A stretch of DNA of 64,000 nt from Streptomyces sp. PsTaAH-137 (GTDB taxonomy: Bacteria > Actinomycetota > Actinomycetes > Streptomycetales > Streptomycetaceae), in contig NZ_QLLY01000006.1 of NCBI RefSeq assembly GCF_003259365.1, positions 126,851 to 190,850 of the forward strand, read 5' to 3'. The notes beneath the pieces were generated by a model that worked only from the letters and a program-made list of their open reading frames with translations, did no database searches and was not told the DNA's origin. Positions 55,826 through 64,000 of the stretch are shown here, in pieces (within the stretch, counting starts at the first letter, position 1; the number at the start of each line of letters is the position of its first letter). The translations under genes and the position numbers were made by a program.

Positions 55826-57769
55826 ATGTCGGACGCGGAGCGGGCGGGCGAAACCCGTCAGGACAAGAGCACTCGTCAGGACTCTTCCGTGTCGGACGGG
55901 GCCGGGACCGGTGCCGAGTCCTCAGCGGGCGCCGAGGCGTCGCGGGGCGCGGAGGGCCGACTGCTCGCCGGGCGCTACCGCCTGGGCGATGTGCTCGGCC
56001 GCGGCGGCATGGGCACGGTGTGGCGCGCCAAGGACGAGACGCTGGGGCGCACGGTCGCGGTCAAGGAGCTGCGCTTCCCGACGAGCATCGACGAGGAGGA
56101 GAAGCGCCGCCTCGTCACGCGGACGCTGCGTGAGGCGAAGGCGATCGCCCGCATCCGCAACAACGGCGCGGTGACGGTCTTCGACGTCGTCGACGAGGAC
56201 GACCGGCCCTGGATCGTGATGGAGCTGGTCGAGGGCAAGTCCCTCGCCGAGGCCGTCCGCGAGGACGGTCTGCTCGAACCGAGGCGCGCGGCCGAGGTCG
56301 GCCTCGCCATTCTCGACGTCCTGCGCTCCGCCCACCGCGAGGGCATCCTGCACCGCGACGTGAAGCCCTCGAACGTGCTGATCGCCGAGGACGGCCGCGT
56401 CGTCCTCACCGACTTCGGCATCGCGCAGGTGGAGGGCGACCCGTCGATCACGTCCACCGGCATGCTCGTCGGCGCTCCCTCGTACATCTCTCCGGAGCGC
56501 GCCCGCGGCCACAAGCCGGGGCCCGCCGCCGACATGTGGTCCCTGGGCGGTCTGCTGTACGCGGCCGTCGAGGGCGTGCCCCCGTACGACAAGGGCTCGG
56601 CGATCGCGACGCTGACCGCCGTGATGACCGAGCCGGTCGACCCGCCGACCAACGCGGGACCGCTGGCACCGGTGATTTACGGACTCCTCGCGAAGGACCC
56701 CGCGCAGCGGCTCGACGACGCGGGCGCGCGGGCGCTGCTCAACGACGTCATCCACGCGCCGGAGCCGAAGGCCGCCCCCGAGCCCGAGCCGGTCGAGGCG
56801 ACCAAGGTCGTACCGCTGCCGCCGCTGCCGCCGGAGTACAAGAGGCGTTCGGAGAAGGCCGGTTCGGCCGCCGCCGGGGTCGCCGCCAAGAGCGGGGAGG
56901 CCGCCGAGCGGCTGCGCGGCGCGCTCACCTCGGTGCGCAAGGCCGCCGCCACGGCCGTCGCGGAGCGTTCCGCGAGCCCGGCGCCGGGCGCCCCGGCGAA
57001 GAAGGCCGCGATCACGGACGTCGTGCCGCGCCGCACGCTGGTGATCGCCGCGGTCGTGGCCGCGCTCGTCGTGGTCGGCACCGTCCTCGCCTTCGCGCTG
57101 AGCGGCGGCGACGACCAGGGCGGCAAGGCGGGCGGCGACAGGACCGCGCCCTCCGCCGGAGCCACCGCGGGCGACGACGACGCCAAGGGTGACGACAAGG
57201 GCGACAAGAGCGGCAAGGACGACGGCAAGAGCGACGAGGGCAAGGGCGCCGGCGGCGACCCGAGTTCGTCCGCGTCGCGGAGCGCGAGCGCGTCGGCCTC
57301 GCCGAGCGACGACTCCTCCGGCAAGGGCTCCGGTTCGGCAGCCGAGACCACGTACAAGCACAGCCAGGGCTTCAAAATAGGTCTGCCCAAGGGCTGGAAG
57401 TACGTCTCCACCAGCGCCGCGGGTGCCCGCTTCACCGGCCCCGAGGGGCAGAAGCTGCTGGTCGGCTGGACCACCACGCCGAAGTCCGACCCGGTGGCCG
57501 ACTGGAAGAACCAGGAGCGCTACATGCAGCGCTCGAACTACCACCGCATACGCATAGCCGGGGTGGACTACCGGGGCTGGAACACGGCCGACTGGGAGTT
57601 CACCTACACCGACGGAGGCACCAAGTACCGGTCCGTGGACCGCGGATTCGTGGTGAACGGCTCGCTGGGGTACGGGCTGATGTACACCGCGAAGGACGGC
57701 GACTGGGACGGCGCGCTCCGCAAGTCCACCTGGAAGACCTTTACCCAGAGCTTCACCCCTAAGTCCTGA
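55826..57769 (+). CDS. membrane Ser/Thr protein kinase 1 with C-terminal sensor domain
   Basis: From ATG 55826 (MSDAERAGE, after AGAGGGG) the product is 647 residues. The kinase domain (about 49-330) has GRGGMGTVW, Lys80 in VAVKEL, HRDVKPSN (H176-D178), DFG (D196) and SPERA. An Ala/Lys/Pro-rich juxtamembrane part leads to one membrane helix (about 402-425). Outside, an acidic linker is followed by a ~130-residue domain (FKIGLPKGWKYVS ... WEFTYTDGGTKYRSVDRGF ... FTQSFTPKS), shared in pattern with the next three kinases; no PASTA repeats. Confidence 0.92.
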   Translation: MSDAERAGETRQDKSTRQDSSVSDGAGTGAESSAGAEASRGAEGRLLAGRYRLGDVLGRGGMGTVWRAKDETLGRTVAVKELRFPTSIDEEEKRRLVTRTLREAKAIARIRNNGAVTVFDVVDEDDRPWIVMELVEGKSLAEAVREDGLLEPRRAAEVGLAILDVLRSAHREGILHRDVKPSNVLIAEDGRVVLTDFGIAQVEGDPSITSTGMLVGAPSYISPERARGHKPGPAADMWSLGGLLYAAVEGVPPYDKGSAIATLTAVMTEPVDPPTNAGPLAPVIYGLLAKDPAQRLDDAGARALLNDVIHAPEPKAAPEPEPVEATKVVPLPPLPPEYKRRSEKAGSAAAGVAAKSGEAAERLRGALTSVRKAAATAVAERSASPAPGAPAKKAAITDVVPRRTLVIAAVVAALVVVGTVLAFALSGGDDQGGKAGGDRTAPSAGATAGDDDAKGDDKGDKSGKDDGKSDEGKGAGGDPSSSASRSASASASPSDDSSGKGSGSAAETTYKHSQGFKIGLPKGWKYVSTSAAGARFTGPEGQKLLVGWTTTPKSDPVADWKNQERYMQRSNYHRIRIAGVDYRGWNTADWEFTYTDGGTKYRSVDRGFVVNGSLGYGLMYTAKDGDWDGALRKSTWKTFTQSFTPKS

Positions 57770-57773
57770 GTCC

Positions 57774-57797
57774 GGGCCCCCTGCCGCACTGGGGCCC
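57774..57797 (+). terminator. stem-loop after kinase 1
   Basis: GGGCCCC (57774-57780) pairs with GGGGCCC (57791-57797) with a 10-nt loop, 4 nt after the stop. It probably separates the first two kinase genes. Confidence 0.45.
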
Positions 57798-57943
57798 CCG
57801 CAAGTCCTGAACCTTCTCCCTCGATGCCGTTCGGCACGTATCGTGAGTGCTTGCGAACCGTACGCAGCCGTATGCGGACGCATCAGTACGGGTAACGGGT
57901 CGCAAAGCGAACGGATTTGACCGGGCGGAGCGCGGGAGGCGTC

Positions 57944-60316
57944 GTGGACGAGTACGCGGGACGGGTGCTCGCCGACCGGTACCGCCTGCCGCTGCCGGCC
58001 GCCGACGGCTACGACGCCTACGACACCACACGGTCCTGGGCGTCCCGTGCCTTCGACACCTACAGCGGGCAGGAAGTCCTGGTCCGGCAGGTGCCGTTGC
58101 CCGAGGTCGTCGAGGCCGAGGTGCTCGACGCGGACGGGCTGCCGGAAGGGTTCAGGCCCGGGGCGCCGCCGGTCCGCCAGTCGGCCGAGCCGTCCGTCTC
58201 CCGCGCCATAGAGGCCGCGCAGGCCGCGGCCCAGATACCCGACCACCCCCGGCTCGACCAGGTCTTCGACGTGTTCGCCGAGGGCGGGTCGCTGTGGGTC
58301 GTGAGCGAGGTGGTGGCGGCCCGGCCGCTCGCCGCGCTGCTCGACCGGGGGCCGCTGAGCCCCTACCGCGCCGCCGAGATCGCCGCCGACGTCCTGACCG
58401 CCTTGCGGGCGCTGCACGCGCACGGCTGGGTGCACCGGAACATCACGGCGCGGACCGTGCTCGTCTGCGACGACGGACGGGTGGTCCTCACCGGGCTCGC
58501 GGCCGGTGCCGCCGAGGAGGCCCTGTGCGGATACGACCCGCGCCCCGCCCCCGAGCCCGAGCCCGAGCCGGAGCCCGAACCCGCGCCGAAGCCCGGGCCG
58601 CCGGTCCTGTCCAAGCCGCCCGCCCCCGCCCCCGCCCCCGCGATCGAGTCCGGGGACTTCCGGGCCGCCCGCGCCGGGGCGATCGCCGCCTACCGGGCCG
58701 GTGCCCGGGCCGCCGCGGGACAGCTCACCGGACAGCCCGCCGAGACGCCCGCGGGACAGCTCGACGACCCCTACGGCGTACGGGACTCCTGGCACGGCGC
58801 CACCCGGCGGCCCGCGGCCGAGGAGCCGCCCGAGCCCGCCCCGGCCGTGCAGCCCACGCGGTGGAACGAGCTGATACCCGGCGCCGAGAGCGACACCGCG
58901 CCGCCGGAGGACCCGCCCGCCCCCGCCCCCGCTCCCGGCAGGGCGGCGCTCACCACGCTGGACGCCGAGCGCGCCCGGCAGGTCCGGATGACCGTGGTCG
59001 GGCCCGTCACCGAGCGCTGGGCGCCCGAGCAGGCCTATCCCGTGCAGGAGAGCTGGCAGCTCGCCGCACCCGTCGGGCCCGCGACCGATCTGTGGGCCCT
59101 CGGGGCGCTGCTCTTCCGCGCCGTGCAGGGACACGCCCCCTACCCGGAGGAGTCCACGCCCGAGCTGGTGCAGATGGTGTGCGCCGAGCCGCCCGCGTTC
59201 GCCGAGGAGTGCGGGCCGCTGCGGCCCGTCGTGGAGTCGCTGCTGCGCCAGGACCCCACCGAGCGTCTCGACTTCGAGGAACTGGGCGGCTGGCTGCGCT
59301 CGCTGGTGCGCTCCGCGCCCGAGCCCGACGCCGGGCAGCATGTCGTGCCCGCGCCGGCCTACGACGCGACCCGGCTGCCGATCAAGCGCCGCAGGGGCGA
59401 GCTGGTGCGCAGGCGGCGCGCGGGGCGGGGAGCGGGCCGGCACAAGCGCGGCCGCGACGAGCGGATGCCCCAGCCCGTCCGTGCGGCCGAGCCGCCCCGG
59501 GCGCCCAAACCGGCCAAGGCGCCCAAGGCGCCCAGGGCCCCCCGCGAGCCCCGGATGCCCGCGGCGCCCAGGCCGCCCGCGCGGGAGTCCTCGGCGCGGC
59601 AGCCCCGCCGGCCCAGGTCGCTCGGGAAGCTGCTGGTCACCCTGGTCCTGCTCGGACTCGTCGGCGCGGTGGCGTACGCCATGGTGTTCATGCCGAAGTC
59701 CGGGTCCGGCGGCCAGGACGGCACCCGGGAGAACGCCAACTCGGTGGGCGGCGCGCCCCGGCAGACGCCCAGGAGTCAGGAGCCGTCGGCGCCCGCCCCT
59801 TCGAAGTCGCCCAAGGGGAAGAGCAGTTCCAAGCCGTCCTCCACCCAGCCGCAGTCCGACGTCGCCGCCGGGTTCACCCTGCGCAAGGACCCCGAGGGCT
59901 TCGAGGTCGCCGTCGCCAAGGGCTGGCAGCGGGAGGGGAAGAACGGGCGGGGGCAGGTCGTCTACTCCCAGGGCGACTTCGAGCTGCTCGTCGTCCCCGG
60001 ACGCGACTCCACGGCCACGTACGGCCGCGACCCGATGAAGTACCAGCGGGAGGACGAGCGCGAGCTCCAGCCGTTCCGCGACTCGACCTGGGCCACGTCC
60101 AGCGGGATGAAGACCATCGACGTGGGCGGACGGACGATGGCCGAGGGGCAGTTCACCTGGCAGGGCGGCGACGGCAAGCAGGTGTTCGTGCGCAATCTCG
60201 CCATGGTCGTCGGCGGCAAGTACCACGTCGTGCAGGTACGCGGTCCCGAGGCGGAGCGCGACGAGGTGTCGCGCCTCTTCGACCAGGCGTCTTCCACGTA
60301 CCAGTACGGAGGTTGA
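57944..60316 (+). CDS. membrane Ser/Thr pseudokinase with C-terminal sensor domain
   Basis: The 790-residue product from GTG 57944 (MDEYAGRVLADRYRLPLP, after GGGAGG; TTG 57917 is possible) has a kinase-like fold, but the glycine loop is lost, the VAVK lysine is Arg48, HRD is HRN (164-166) and DFG is TGL (183-185). The F-helix ATDLWALGALLF is kept. A ~200-residue Pro/Glu-rich linker splits the C-lobe. One membrane helix at about 559-583 precedes the shared outside domain (GFTLRKDPEGFEVAVAKGW ... GQFTWQGGDGKQ). Cannot be a normal kinase; likely a scaffold or regulator of its neighbours. Confidence 0.88.
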   Translation: MDEYAGRVLADRYRLPLPAADGYDAYDTTRSWASRAFDTYSGQEVLVRQVPLPEVVEAEVLDADGLPEGFRPGAPPVRQSAEPSVSRAIEAAQAAAQIPDHPRLDQVFDVFAEGGSLWVVSEVVAARPLAALLDRGPLSPYRAAEIAADVLTALRALHAHGWVHRNITARTVLVCDDGRVVLTGLAAGAAEEALCGYDPRPAPEPEPEPEPEPAPKPGPPVLSKPPAPAPAPAIESGDFRAARAGAIAAYRAGARAAAGQLTGQPAETPAGQLDDPYGVRDSWHGATRRPAAEEPPEPAPAVQPTRWNELIPGAESDTAPPEDPPAPAPAPGRAALTTLDAERARQVRMTVVGPVTERWAPEQAYPVQESWQLAAPVGPATDLWALGALLFRAVQGHAPYPEESTPELVQMVCAEPPAFAEECGPLRPVVESLLRQDPTERLDFEELGGWLRSLVRSAPEPDAGQHVVPAPAYDATRLPIKRRRGELVRRRRAGRGAGRHKRGRDERMPQPVRAAEPPRAPKPAKAPKAPRAPREPRMPAAPRPPARESSARQPRRPRSLGKLLVTLVLLGLVGAVAYAMVFMPKSGSGGQDGTRENANSVGGAPRQTPRSQEPSAPAPSKSPKGKSSSKPSSTQPQSDVAAGFTLRKDPEGFEVAVAKGWQREGKNGRGQVVYSQGDFELLVVPGRDSTATYGRDPMKYQREDERELQPFRDSTWATSSGMKTIDVGGRTMAEGQFTWQGGDGKQVFVRNLAMVVGGKYHVVQVRGPEAERDEVSRLFDQASSTYQYGG

Positions 60317-60488
60317 GCACCTCCGCGGCGCCTCCGCAGCACCCCCCGCGGGTATCCCGCAGGTACCTCCGGGCGACGGGAAAGTGAACGCGACGCGCGT
60401 CACAGTGCTGTTTCCATGGGCCCCCGCCTGTTCCTTGAGTGGCGCCCGCTCCCTAGGGTGGGCTCTGTCAAGACCTTTGCGGGGGAAC

Positions 60489-62135
60489 GTGAATCAGATG
60501 CAGGGCCAGCTCCTCGCGGGCCGCTACCGGCTCGGAGAATCGATAGGCCGCGGCGGCATGGGCCGTGTCTGGCGGGCGCACGACGAGGTTCTCCACCGCT
60601 CGGTCGCCGTGAAGGAACTGACGGCTGCTCAGTGGGTCTCCGAGGCCGACCGGGCCCCGCTCCTCGCCCGTACGCAGACGGAGGCGCGGGCCGCCGCACG
60701 CATCAACCACCCGGCCGTCGTGACCGTCCACGACGTCCTGGAGCACGACGACCGGCCGTGGATCGTCATGGAGCTGGTCGAGGGCCCCTCGCTCGCCGAC
60801 GCCGTCAAGGAGCACGGACGGATCGTCCCGGCGGAGGCGGCCAGGATCGGCCTGTGGACGCTGCGAGCGCTGCGCGCCGCGCACCGGGCCGGGGTGCTGC
60901 ACCGCGATGTGAAGCCCGGCAATGTGCTGCTCGCGCGCGACGGCAGCGTCAAGCTCACCGACTTCGGCATCGCGCAGGTCGAGGGCGACTCGACCATCAC
61001 CCGCACCGGCGAGATCGTCGGCTCCGTGGACTATCTGGCGCCGGAGCGGGTCAGCGGCTCCGAGCCCGGCCCCGCCTCCGACCTGTGGGCGCTGGGCGCC
61101 ACGCTGTACACGGCCGTCGAGGGACGCTCCCCGTTCCGCCGCACCTCGCCGATCAGCACCATGCAGGCCGTGGTCGAGGAGGAGCCCGAGATCCCCGAGC
61201 ACGCGGGGGAGCTGGGTCCCGTCATCGCGGCGCTGCTGCGCAAGGAGCCGTCGGCGCGGCCCGCCGCCGACGAGGCCGAGGTGATGCTCGCCGAGGTCGC
61301 CGAGGGCCGCCGCAGCGGCGGGGCGCAGGCGTACGTGCCGACGCAGGTGCATCCGGCGTCGGCGCCCACCGCGGTGACGCACGCGCCGGACCGGCACACC
61401 CCCGCACCGCAGCCGCCCCTCCAGCACACCACCACGGCCACGCCCGCCGGGACCCGGCAGCGGCGCTGGCCGATGTGGGTCGCGGGTGTGGTCGCGGCGC
61501 TGCTCGTCGGGGGCGGCGGCGCGTTCGGCGCGCTCTCCTACCTGGACCACCGCGACTCCGACTCGTCGGCCCGGCAGGACACCAGCGGCGGCGGCACCGG
61601 CGGCACCGGCAGCACCGCGCCGCAGAGCCCGACGCCCTCGGGATCGGCCTCGGCGAAGCCCGGCACCGCAGGCATCCCGGCGGACTGGGAGCAGGTGCGC
61701 GACCCCGCGGGATTCACGCTGACCGTGCCGCCCGGCTGGCACCGCCTGGACTCCAGCACGGAGACCCAGATCGACTACGGCCCCGGCGACGGACAGCGCT
61801 TCGTCCGCATCGGCATCGACAGGTCCTCCGACTGGCCGGACTCGTACCAGCACCAGCTGGACCTGGAGAAGACCCTTCAGAAGTCGCTGCCCGACTACAG
61901 CCGGGTGTCGCTGGAGGCCAACACCTTCCGGGACCAGAAGGGTTCGCTCTGGGACTTCACCTGGACCGGCGGCTCCAAGGACTCGGGGCCCGGGCCGCGC
62001 CGGGCCATCGAGGAGACGTACGTGGCGCACGACGGCACCGAGTACGCCCTCTATCTGTCCGCCCCCGCGGGCGCGTGGCCGAGCGCCCGCCAGCAGTTCG
62101 AGAACATCCGCAAGGGCTGGCTGCCCGCCGAGTAG
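60489..62135 (+). CDS. membrane Ser/Thr protein kinase 2 with C-terminal sensor domain
   Basis: From GTG 60489 (MNQMQGQLLAGRYRLG) the product is 548 residues; ATG 60498 is also possible. Kinase motifs GRGGMGRVW, Lys42 in VAVKEL, HRDVKPGN (H138-D140), DFG (D158) and APERV are all intact. The membrane helix is at about 325-349, then a Ser/Thr/Gly linker and the shared outside domain (DPAGFTLTVPPGWHRLDSS ... SLWDFTWTGGSKDS ... ALYLSAPAGAW). TAGGGT at 60454-60459 may be its -10. It ends 65 nt before kinase 3's start. Confidence 0.92.
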   Translation: MNQMQGQLLAGRYRLGESIGRGGMGRVWRAHDEVLHRSVAVKELTAAQWVSEADRAPLLARTQTEARAAARINHPAVVTVHDVLEHDDRPWIVMELVEGPSLADAVKEHGRIVPAEAARIGLWTLRALRAAHRAGVLHRDVKPGNVLLARDGSVKLTDFGIAQVEGDSTITRTGEIVGSVDYLAPERVSGSEPGPASDLWALGATLYTAVEGRSPFRRTSPISTMQAVVEEEPEIPEHAGELGPVIAALLRKEPSARPAADEAEVMLAEVAEGRRSGGAQAYVPTQVHPASAPTAVTHAPDRHTPAPQPPLQHTTTATPAGTRQRRWPMWVAGVVAALLVGGGGAFGALSYLDHRDSDSSARQDTSGGGTGGTGSTAPQSPTPSGSASAKPGTAGIPADWEQVRDPAGFTLTVPPGWHRLDSSTETQIDYGPGDGQRFVRIGIDRSSDWPDSYQHQLDLEKTLQKSLPDYSRVSLEANTFRDQKGSLWDFTWTGGSKDSGPGPRRAIEETYVAHDGTEYALYLSAPAGAWPSARQQFENIRKGWLPAE

Positions 62136-62200
62136 CAGGGCCGGTGCCCTGACCGGAACGTCCCCCTCAATACGGACACCCGTGCGGCATGATGGGGCGT

Positions 62201-63811
62201 ATGGGGACCGAGGGGGACAACGCCCGTGTGATCGGCGGGCGTTACCGGTTGGAGGCCAGGATCGGCCGCGGCGGTATGGGCGTCGTCTGGCGGGCCACCG
62301 ACACGCTGCTCGGGCGGCAGGTCGCGGTCAAGGAACTCGATCTCGAACTCGGTCTCGGCGAGAGCCTCTCGGAGGACGACGCGCGCCGGCAGCGGGAGCG
62401 GATGCTGCGCGAGGCGCGGGCCGTCGCCCAGCTGCGGCACCCGAACATCATCGTGGTCCACGACGTCGTCCTGCACGACGAACACCCGTACATCGTCATG
62501 GAGTTGGTGAGCGGTGGCTCGCTCGCCGACCGTCTCGGCCGGGAGGGCCCGGTGGACACCACCGAGGCCGCCCGGATCGGGCTCGCGCTCCTCGGCGCGC
62601 TGCGGGCCGCGCACACCGCCGGGGTCCTGCACCGCGACCTCAAGCCCGCGAACGTGCTCCTGGAGACGGGCGCCGGCCGCGTCGTGCTCACCGATTTCGG
62701 GATCGCGCAGGTCGAAGGGGCGTCCACGCTCACCGAGACCGGCGGCTTCGTCGGCTCGCCCGAGTACACCGCGCCCGAGCGGATGGCGGGGGAGCGGGCC
62801 GGGGCGGGCGCCGACCTGTGGTCGCTCGGCGTGCTCCTCGTCGCCGCGCTGACCGGCGAATCACCGTTCCGCCGCGACTCGCTGGGCGGTGTCCTGCACG
62901 CGGTCGTGTACGAGGAGATCCGCCCGCCCGCCGAGGCCGAACCGCTGCTCCCGGTGATCCAGGGACTGCTCCAGCGCGCACCGGACCGGCGCCTGGGACT
63001 CGACGAGGCCGAGCGGCTGCTGCGCGCGTACGTCGCCACCGGGGCCACCCCGCAGCCCGCCGTGCCCTACGCGGCGGACGACGCCCGCGCCCTGTACACC
63101 CCGACCCGGCGGGAGGGGCCCCCGGCGGGCGCGCGGCGCGTCCCCTCGACCCGGGTGCTCCTCGTGGCGGCGGCGCTCGCGGCGGCCGTCGCGGGAGCCG
63201 CGATCGCGGCCGCCGTGCTCCTCTCCCGGCAGGGCACCGGCGACAACGAGCCACCGGTCACCACGAGTTCGGCGCCCGGGCGGTCGTCGGCGTCGGTCTC
63301 GCCCACGCCGACCGTCACCGTCACCCGCCGGGAGACCCGCACCACGACACCGCGCGCCTCCGCCCCCGACGGATACCGCATCGCCCACGACCCCGGCGGG
63401 TTCCGGCTCGCCGTGCCGGAGGGCTTCAGGCGGGAGACCGACGGCCCGCGGATCTTCTACATGTCGCCGGACCGGTCCTTCCGGATCGGCGTCAAGGTGG
63501 CGGACACCGAGAGCGGCGGGCCGGGCACCGCGCAGCGGCGGTCGGCCGCCGACGGGCCGAGGAACAACCCGGGGTACCGGGCCGGGAAGGTCACCGACAC
63601 CACCCACGACGGACGTGCGGCCGCACTGTGGGAGTTCACCTGGGACGGGTTCAGCGCGGGCGAGGGCGCGCGGCACACCGTCGACCTGTGCTGGGAGCAG
63701 GGCGGCCGGATGTACGACGTGTGGGTGTCGTCCCCGGCCGGCGAGGCCGGTCAGGGGCGCGCCCACTTCGACGCGGCCGTCGACACGTTCGTACCGGCCG
63801 CCCGGGACTGA
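62201..63811 (+). CDS. membrane Ser/Thr protein kinase 3 with C-terminal sensor domain
   Basis: I chose ATG 62201 (MGTEGDNARVIGGRYRL, 536 residues) because CATGAT ends 7 nt before it, the leaderless pattern seen elsewhere; ATG 62189 is the alternative. Intact kinase motifs: GRGGMGVVW, Lys44 in VAVKEL, HRDLKPAN (H144-D146), DFG (D165) and APERM. Membrane helix at about 317-342, Ser/Thr linker, then the shared outside domain (HDPGGFRLAVPEGFRRETD ... ALWEFTWDGF ... YDVWVSSPAG), here with one cysteine. Confidence 0.92.
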   Translation: MGTEGDNARVIGGRYRLEARIGRGGMGVVWRATDTLLGRQVAVKELDLELGLGESLSEDDARRQRERMLREARAVAQLRHPNIIVVHDVVLHDEHPYIVMELVSGGSLADRLGREGPVDTTEAARIGLALLGALRAAHTAGVLHRDLKPANVLLETGAGRVVLTDFGIAQVEGASTLTETGGFVGSPEYTAPERMAGERAGAGADLWSLGVLLVAALTGESPFRRDSLGGVLHAVVYEEIRPPAEAEPLLPVIQGLLQRAPDRRLGLDEAERLLRAYVATGATPQPAVPYAADDARALYTPTRREGPPAGARRVPSTRVLLVAAALAAAVAGAAIAAAVLLSRQGTGDNEPPVTTSSAPGRSSASVSPTPTVTVTRRETRTTTPRASAPDGYRIAHDPGGFRLAVPEGFRRETDGPRIFYMSPDRSFRIGVKVADTESGGPGTAQRRSAADGPRNNPGYRAGKVTDTTHDGRAAALWEFTWDGFSAGEGARHTVDLCWEQGGRMYDVWVSSPAGEAGQGRAHFDAAVDTFVPAARD

Positions 63812-63895
63812 CCCGTGGCGTGGGTGCGCATCAGCGCGGTCACAACTCCGTGACCCCGGTGGATACCGGGGCGCCCGCACTGTAGGGATAGGGCC

Positions 63896-64000
63896 ATGAG
63901 TGACAACGGGGGAGCACCCTACGGGCCGGGCGAGCCCACCAGTTTCGGGCTTCAGCCACCACGGCCGCAGCCGTCGCACGTCCCGCACCCGGACAACCCG
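63896..64000 (+). CDS. start of a further gene, cut by the window
   Basis: The ATG at 63896 opens a frame that runs off the end (35 codons; MSDNGGAPYGPGEPTSFGLQ, then Pro/Gln/His-rich). TAGGGA ends 7 nt before it with no Shine-Dalgarno, the leaderless arrangement. The disordered start gives no family. Given the array upstream, another kinase or a membrane partner is possible, but nothing visible proves it. Confidence 0.6.
   Translation, partial: MSDNGGAPYGPGEPTSFGLQPPRPQPSHVPHPDNP

Noticed and set aside
55789..56133. ATG at 55789 as start of a small gene (MKVLSGRVAEG)
   Set aside because: Out of frame with kinase 1, no ribosome binding site and Arg-rich shadow composition.
55922..60403. A 1493-codon open frame on the reverse strand across the kinase genes
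   Set aside because: It is the complementary-frame shadow of GC-rich kinase coding DNA; it has no domain, reads as Arg/Gly/Leu repeats and overlaps two well-supported genes.

Overview
This window is Streptomyces chromosomal core. It is very GC-rich, uses many GTG starts, and carries WhiD, BldM and an ECF sigma factor of the ShbA type next to guaB. Gene order matches, as far as I can recall, the S. coelicolor stretch from the S10/spc/alpha ribosomal clusters to a Ser/Thr kinase array. I see no tRNA or rRNA gene, no insertion sequence, no CRISPR array and no prophage.

Layout. 1-12.9 kb: rplP (5' end lies outside), rpmC, rpsQ, rplN, rplX, rplE, rpsZ, rpsH, rplF, rplR, rpsE, rpmD, rplO, then secY-adk, map, infA-rpmJ-rpsM-rpsK-rpoA-rplQ and truA. 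13.0-17.3 kb: a tightly coupled trio (processive GT2 synthase, GH26-like lipoprotein, PMT/ArnT-like membrane glycosyltransferase) that looks like an exopolysaccharide module between housekeeping genes. 17.3-25.6 kb: a membrane-anchored hypothetical, rplM-rpsI, glmM, a DUF389 protein, coaA, a small acidic protein and glmS-acpS. 25.9-28.7 kb: a reverse TetR / alpha-beta hydrolase / NAD(P)HX repair operon. 28.9-36.4 kb: an L,D-transpeptidase whose signal peptide is frameshifted, alr, a hydrolase, tsaE, a small ORF behind an iron-box-like palindrome, a degenerate YkuD-like secreted protein, and tsaB-rimI-tsaD. 36.6-41 kb: an LCP protein, a methyltransferase and two coupled polysaccharide deacetylase lipoproteins. 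41.2-43.5 kb: groES-groL behind two CIRCE elements. 43.7-46.2 kb: SDR, MOSC and LysR genes. 46.3-51.5 kb: whiD, bldM (with a sigma-BldN promoter), shbA, guaB and a guaB3-type paralogue. 51.6-55.5 kb: a proline/glutamine-rich membrane protein, a nucleotide-sugar dehydrogenase homologue with degenerate active site, and glpD. 55.8-64 kb: four receptor-like kinases, one a clear pseudokinase, all with a similar extracytoplasmic domain, and the start of one more gene.

Themes. Protein synthesis and export (ribosome, SecY, Map, IF-1, RNA polymerase alpha, TruA, TsaB/D/E, RimI) sit beside wall and envelope supply (GlmM, GlmS, Alr, LCP, YkuD, deacetylases) and developmental control (WhiD, BldM, ShbA). 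The best candidates for something undescribed are the GT2-GH26-GT39 trio, the kinase/pseudokinase array with its shared sensor domain, the catalytically degenerate sugar dehydrogenase, and the iron-box small ORF. A recurring TANNNT-like -10 followed by 6-8 nt and the start codon suggests many leaderless mRNAs. A dispersed palindromic repeat family (arm GCTGGTCGCGCAGTTCCCCG) marks several intergenic ends.
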